Shown here piece after piece: positions 59,797 to 64,000 of a stretch of DNA of 64,000 bases. The position numbers and the translations under genes were made by a program. The notes under the pieces were generated by a model. It was not told the DNA's origin and did not search any database. It saw only the letters and a program-made list of their open reading frames with translations. The stretch comes from Phascolomyces articulosus (taxonomy: Eukaryota > Mucoromycota > Mucoromycetes > Mucorales > Lichtheimiaceae), in the NCBI GenBank assembly GCA_025677815.1, contig JAIXMP010000017.1, positions 744,001-808,000 of the forward strand, in the 5' to 3' direction. Numbering within the stretch: position 1 is the first letter of the stretch; every line of letters starts with the position of its first letter.

Positions 59797-60308
59797 TAAC
59801 CCCATTGAATGAAGAATTCTGGTCTAAAGTTAAGACTGGTGTTAGACGTGATGGCTTGAATAAAGATGACAATTTAAGCAGTAGAATAACAGAATCAAGC
59901 TTAGCTGTTACTCCTGAAGACTGTCAATGATGAATACGCCATGTTATTCAGTCCTTTGACACATGTAAAGCTGGTGAAGCCAATTTATAATTGAACAAAA
60001 TGCCTTTTTTGCTTTGTTTTATTTCATTTTATCAATATAAGATTATTATTTAACTAGCTGATATTTGGTCAATGCTTTAGAAAATATATTGTTATACATA
60101 GTTATTTCTGAACAAGCTTAATCTTCAATACGATTATCAAGTATATTAAGATTGTCATCCACTTTCGAAATGATTTTATGTACGCAAAAAAAAAGAGTGC
60201 GCAAAATCTATGAGCCAAATACGCAAAAAATATAATCACTATGTGCGAAAAAAAAAACTCAAAGTACGCAAAAAAAAATTATAATACGCAAAAGCATCTA
60301 AAAATCCA
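59797..60308 (+). mobile_element. IS630/Tc1-type transposon relic, right copy (inverted)
   Basis: Nearly identical inverted copy of 52114-52540. It starts inside the transposase gene at the NP(T/I)EEFW motif and holds about 45 codons up to the stop at 59930, followed by the element's 3' flank. Here the motif is spoiled by a four-base insertion (CATTGAATGAAGAA versus CACTGAAGAA on the other copy), shifting the frame. The right end from 60181 onward has about six spaced TACGCAAAA-like units, of which the left copy keeps only two. Confidence 0.75.
60181..60293. repeat. Spaced TACGCAAAA-type repeats at the transposon end
   Basis: Units such as TACGCAAAAAAAA, TGCGCAAAA, TACGCAAAAAA, TGTGCGAAAAA, TACGCAAAAAAAAA and TACGCAAAA recur about every 15-25 bp. 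They resemble subterminal repeats bound by transposases. The copy at 52114-52160 has a shortened set. Confidence 0.65.
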
Positions 60309-63010
60309 GCATCTGTGATTTCCTGATCGGGTAGTTTCAGCCGTACATAACGCAGTATATCACGCACCATATTTATTATAATTTGCTACAAAGTCATATT
60401 AAATAGTAGTAAAATAGCAATATGAGTCGGACGAAACCAACGTAAGATGATAATGTACGAACTGCTGTTGTTGATGACATGACAAAATTAATAAAGAATA
60501 GTAGCTTTCCAAATATAAGAAGTTGCCATTATAATGCGTTTTTCTGTTTCCAATTACCAATCCTATAAAATGTAAAAAATGTACAAGGTAATATTAAAAT
60601 GGTAATAATAGAAAAATACATCTTGGAAACCACATAGTAGTATAATAATGATCCGGGAACATTTGTTTAACATGGTAACTACAATATAAAACACTCATGC
60701 TGTTGCACGACACATTCTTGATGATGGGTCCTGAGGGCGTATTTGTAAATGTTTTCCCCTATTTTCCAGCCAACTAATATTTACTACTGAGACCGCCAGA
60801 GCGGAACGGAGGGCGCCAGAGCGGACTACAAGGCTCAAAAAACAGCCAAGATTTCCCAACATCCAACATTTGGAATCTCAGTCCTTTTTTTTTGTCGCAA
60901 CACAAGTACGACTTTACTTTCTGGAACAATAATAATAAAATAACTAAATCGAAAAAATGAGGCACCACCAAAAACACAACATGTTATATCAGTTGTTTTT
61001 CGTTTTTGTGCTTCAATAAACACGTAGTAAATGTTTGTTAGCGCACGGTGCGTTTCTTTTGTCACATTTGTCTTCTATATATGTTAATCTTCAATGTAAT
61101 ATATGTATTCTTATTGTTGATTAACTTATTTTATAAACTTTGGTTGTATTCTTATTACTAGCATATATGAAATATTCATAATATTCCCATTTCCATATGA
61201 CATTAGTTACTCAACAATATTTTTGCGCTTTATGTTGTTGAGTTATTAATAGTATTTATATGATGAATAACAGAATGGTACGTTCATCTTCTATGGGGGG
61301 ATGAGGAGGAGAATAAACAATTTTATCACCAGAGATTATTATATTACCTATAAAAGTTTAGGAAGCAAGCGAATTTGGAAGCTCTAACAAGATTATCATT
61401 ATCCCACGGTTAACTTTTAGGCAGTTTATTGTATCGCTATAAGCCTTTACTCATCTGTTCCGGAAAAAAAATTGGTGGTGTTTATTAATAATATTATTAT
61501 GATAAACACCATTATGTACTATACCAAAGCACCTGCTATAGAATTTGAAAATATGCAAGTTACTTTTGCTGTATAATAGATCATCAAATGGAACTTATTT
61601 TATTTCTAGATTTTCTATTAGGCAAGTATTATCAACCATTAATAGAGAGTAATAATTTTTTTACGCGTGCATGTAAAATCGAGTCAATTCGGCCGTTTCT
61701 TCCGTTTACGTACAGCCTGTTGGCACAACTATGCCTATTATATACTGTTGTAGATAATTGTTACAATCTGGTTGTCGAGCCAAGTAACACGAGGCGTTTG
61801 GCTGCTGAGTTTACAAGAAAGATGAGTATTCTTGGTTTCAAAAAGAAAAGCTTCTCATTGTACCGTAAAAGGATAGTCAAAAGATGAAAAGATATGTTTA
61901 ATTTATATATTAAAATCTCTTTTTTTAAATCATATCATTATAGTAATGTATAATTGATATAATATTCATATATATAATGAATAATAGCAGTATAATACAT
62001 TCATCTCGATAAAAAAAATACTGTTGATGATGACACATGCACAATAACAATCACAAATAGGTTTGGCTTTTTTTATTCTTCTTCTTGATGATCTTATGAT
62101 AACTTTAATTTTTTAATGCAAGCTGCGCCTCTCATTCAATGACTCTTATTCTACCCTTTTAGTACAAGTAGGTTTTTTATAATGACAAATGTTTTCTCAT
62201 CATGGAAATCAATTCTAACTTTTATATTATATATATATATATATATAATATTTCATGATGAAGACCAGTGTATAAAAGGTTCACCAAAGAATGTAAAAGA
62301 TAAAAAAACACATGGATAGATATCAAATCAAGGATAGAAACAAGTTTGCTTCGATTTTTCCAATTGATAAATCGGGTATGGTCAAATTAATGGTAAAGCT
62401 TTGGTTTCACACTGGCAAACATACACATACACATACACCACTCTTCTGTATCACGCGAAAAATAAACGGCGAGCGGGCTTCAATAACTAGTAGATTGTTT
62501 GAAAAGTGCTACAATAACTCTTCTCTCATTCATTCATTCATTTGTTTCCCCCCCATTCATTATTATTACTATCCCAATAATAATTAATCACTAATCAAGT
62601 AGTGATGGGTAGATCTCTTCACTTGTAACCATATGAATGAATGACAAAAATATGTTTTACCGACGTATCAAAATGGGATTTTTTCTTTACAACTACAAAT
62701 GAGGAATAATTGATATAGAGTATTTATATATGGGTGTGAGTGATATTTTGTTACCAAAGGTTGGGGAATATACCCAAGAAAGAGGAGATTGAGAATGTAA
62801 AGAGAAAGATGGTAAAAAGAAAATCAATGGGGTAAATGATATGTGATATTGACGACATTTGTTGTGTACTTCTTTTGTTGATGGTGAAAATATTGATACA
62901 TTGTTGTTGTTGTTATTGTAAAAGATCATCCTATACAAGTGTTGTTATTTTTTTTTTTATTACAATGACTTATTGACATTTGTGAAGAATAGGATACTGG
63001 ATTTTTTTTT
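60309..63010. other. AT-rich region with relics
   Basis: No convincing intact gene except the possible frame at 61588-61887. A small GC-rich patch at 60790-60826 holds two copies of CGCCAGAGCGGA, 20 bp apart, unlike the surrounding DNA and possibly a transposon end. A TA run lies near 62227-62248. Frames at 62312-62587 and 62693-62938 are low-complexity. The far right end is the 3' flank of the Ras-type gene. Confidence 0.4.
61588..61887 (+). CDS. Hypothetical protein or gene fragment, 99 aa
   Basis: An ATG-initiated frame with protein-like composition: FLPFTYSLLAQLCLLYTVVD forms one hydrophobic segment, followed by NLVVEPSNTRRLAAEFTRKM and a strongly basic C-terminus. I do not recognise it. 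It may be the last exon of a decayed gene, because a polypyrimidine tract and TTTCTAG acceptor-like signal lie just after the ATG. Confidence 0.3.
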   Translation: MELILFLDFLLGKYYQPLIESNNFFTRACKIESIRPFLPFTYSLLAQLCLLYTVVDNCYNLVVEPSNTRRLAAEFTRKMSILGFKKKSFSLYRKRIVKR

Positions 63011-63843
63011 TTACAAGATAGGACATTTATTCTTTCGATCTCCCTTCTTCTTTTTATTACGGCTTTGTAATGGTCCATCGCGACTATCTCGAATCTTTCG
63101 AACAACGGAGTAAAATGATCGCTCTACGTTGACACATGTTTTGGCTGAAGTTTCTGTAAACTCACAACGTAATCGTCTCGCCATTTGTAACCCTTCTTCA
63201 CGAGATACTTCACGTTCAGTCACTTTGTCACATTTGTTGCCGACTAAGATTAAAGGTACTTCAAAAACATCCTTGACACGAAATATTTGATCTCGGAATC
63301 GTTCGACGCGTTCAAATGTAGATCGTGATGAAATTGAATAAACGAGTAAAAACCCTTCACCGTCACGAATCCATTGATCTCGTAAAGCTGTGTATTCCTC
63401 TTTGTGATATGTTCCCGTATACATATGTATTGTACGTGTGTATTATTTAATTTGTTGGGGGATCATGAATGGGGAGGAGGGGGAATAGTTATATACAAGA
63501 TAGTGTTAGATTCATCGTTCTTGATATTTAAATAGTAAAAATCATAAATAGGATAGGAAGAATATGGTATATATACCTTGACCTGCAGTATCAAGAACTT
63601 CTAAAACACAAGGCTGTTCATCAATAACAACTTGTTTGCGATAAGAGTCTTCAATAGTAGGATCGTATGTCTAAGCGTTATCCATATAAGGACGTTAGCA
63701 TATCACATGTCTTTAAGAAAAAAAAAACTCCCTCTTCCAAACTTAACACCCCCGAAAAAGAAAAATATATTTTTTTTTCTTACCTCTAATGATTCAAGCA
63801 TATGAAATACCCAACGTATTATATTGTTTGTACTTGTTAGCCT
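63011..63843 (-). CDS. Ras-family small GTPase, 5' part unresolved
   Basis: Minus strand. The last exon 63399-63011 and the exon 63670-63577 join in phase: [19 protein letters not shown], then [27 protein letters not shown] (guanine specificity), ETSAK and a C-terminal CPIL CAAX box for prenylation after a Lys/Arg-rich tail. Effector and switch motifs are typical of Ras/Rap-type GTPases. An upstream exon ending at 63784 (about 63843-63784, with [11 protein letters not shown]) is likely but does not align perfectly with the usual segment after the P-loop. The P-loop itself was not found before the window edge. It would act in membrane-linked signalling for growth or morphogenesis. Confidence 0.8.
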
Positions 63844-64000
63844 TTATCAATTTGTTTTTGTATAATGTACTATTAGCTATAGATATATAGAATAACCTAC
63901 CAACAAAATGATTTAAGCATAACTAAATAAACGTATGTATCGTATGACAAGTTCATCCGAACAACCAGATCAACAAGGTTTATTTTTTGTGTGAAAATGT

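Noticed and set aside
60774..61065. Two overlapping minus-strand frames near the CGCCAGAGCGGA repeats
   Set aside because: Short, overlapping in different frames and without a domain; the repeat itself is the only notable feature.
1..64000. tRNA, rRNA or CRISPR arrays
   Set aside because: I looked for B-box-like GGTTCGA-type motifs with matching stems and for spaced direct repeats; none formed a credible gene or array.

Overview
The window looks like nuclear DNA of an early-diverging filamentous fungus, most likely Mucoromycota (order Mucorales). This is inferred from AT-rich non-coding DNA, many short GT-AG introns (about 50-200 nt), compact genes, long CT, TA and GA microsatellites, TPR/F-box/LRR paralogs and fungal-type proteins (NHA1 antiporter, dysferlin-domain peroxin, GT34 glycosyltransferase). 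No tRNA, rRNA or CRISPR was recognised. All exon structures were read by eye from splice signals, reading-frame continuity and family knowledge; no search was run.

Positions 1-17,000: the N-terminus of a BTG/Tob protein (minus, runs off the left edge), a small unrecognised protein (minus), a five-exon STE20/PAK-like kinase with a long basic tail, a type II membrane glycosyltransferase joining a GT31-like and a GT34 domain, a 3.4-kb gene-poor stretch with relics, and a mitochondrial-type PPR protein.

Positions 17,000-40,000: this is the conserved gene-rich core. It holds an NHA1-type Na+/H+ antiporter (9 exons), a WW-domain protein, a small secreted C2-domain protein with a 14-nt microexon, a seven-helix membrane protein, gluconokinase, DNA polymerase kappa (13 exons) divergent from COQ6, a Rab11/Ypt31 GTPase, and a dysferlin-domain peroxisomal membrane protein of the Pex23/Pex30 type.

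Positions 40,000-63,000: this is the accessory part. A decaying gene is followed by two tandem TPR/F-box/LRR paralogs that share a 284-bp tract differing at only two positions, which looks like gene conversion. One paralog uses a GC-AG intron where the other uses GT-AG. Next comes a roughly 5.15-kb terminal-inverted-repeat transposon carrying a broken Mutator-like transposase with a GCM-like zinc finger and a second broken gene resembling a ubiquitin-specific protease. An unrecognised four-exon gene lies just outside it. Two inverted copies of the 3' end of an IS630/Tc1-type transposon, 7.3 kb apart, bracket this region. A partial Ras-family GTPase (minus) ends the window.

The core genes are ordinary housekeeping functions (DNA damage bypass, ubiquinone synthesis, vesicle traffic, peroxisome, ion homeostasis, sugar metabolism) and form no operon-like pathway. 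The most unusual biology is the transposon with a protease-like second gene, the converted F-box pair, the glycosyltransferase fusion and the secreted C2 protein.
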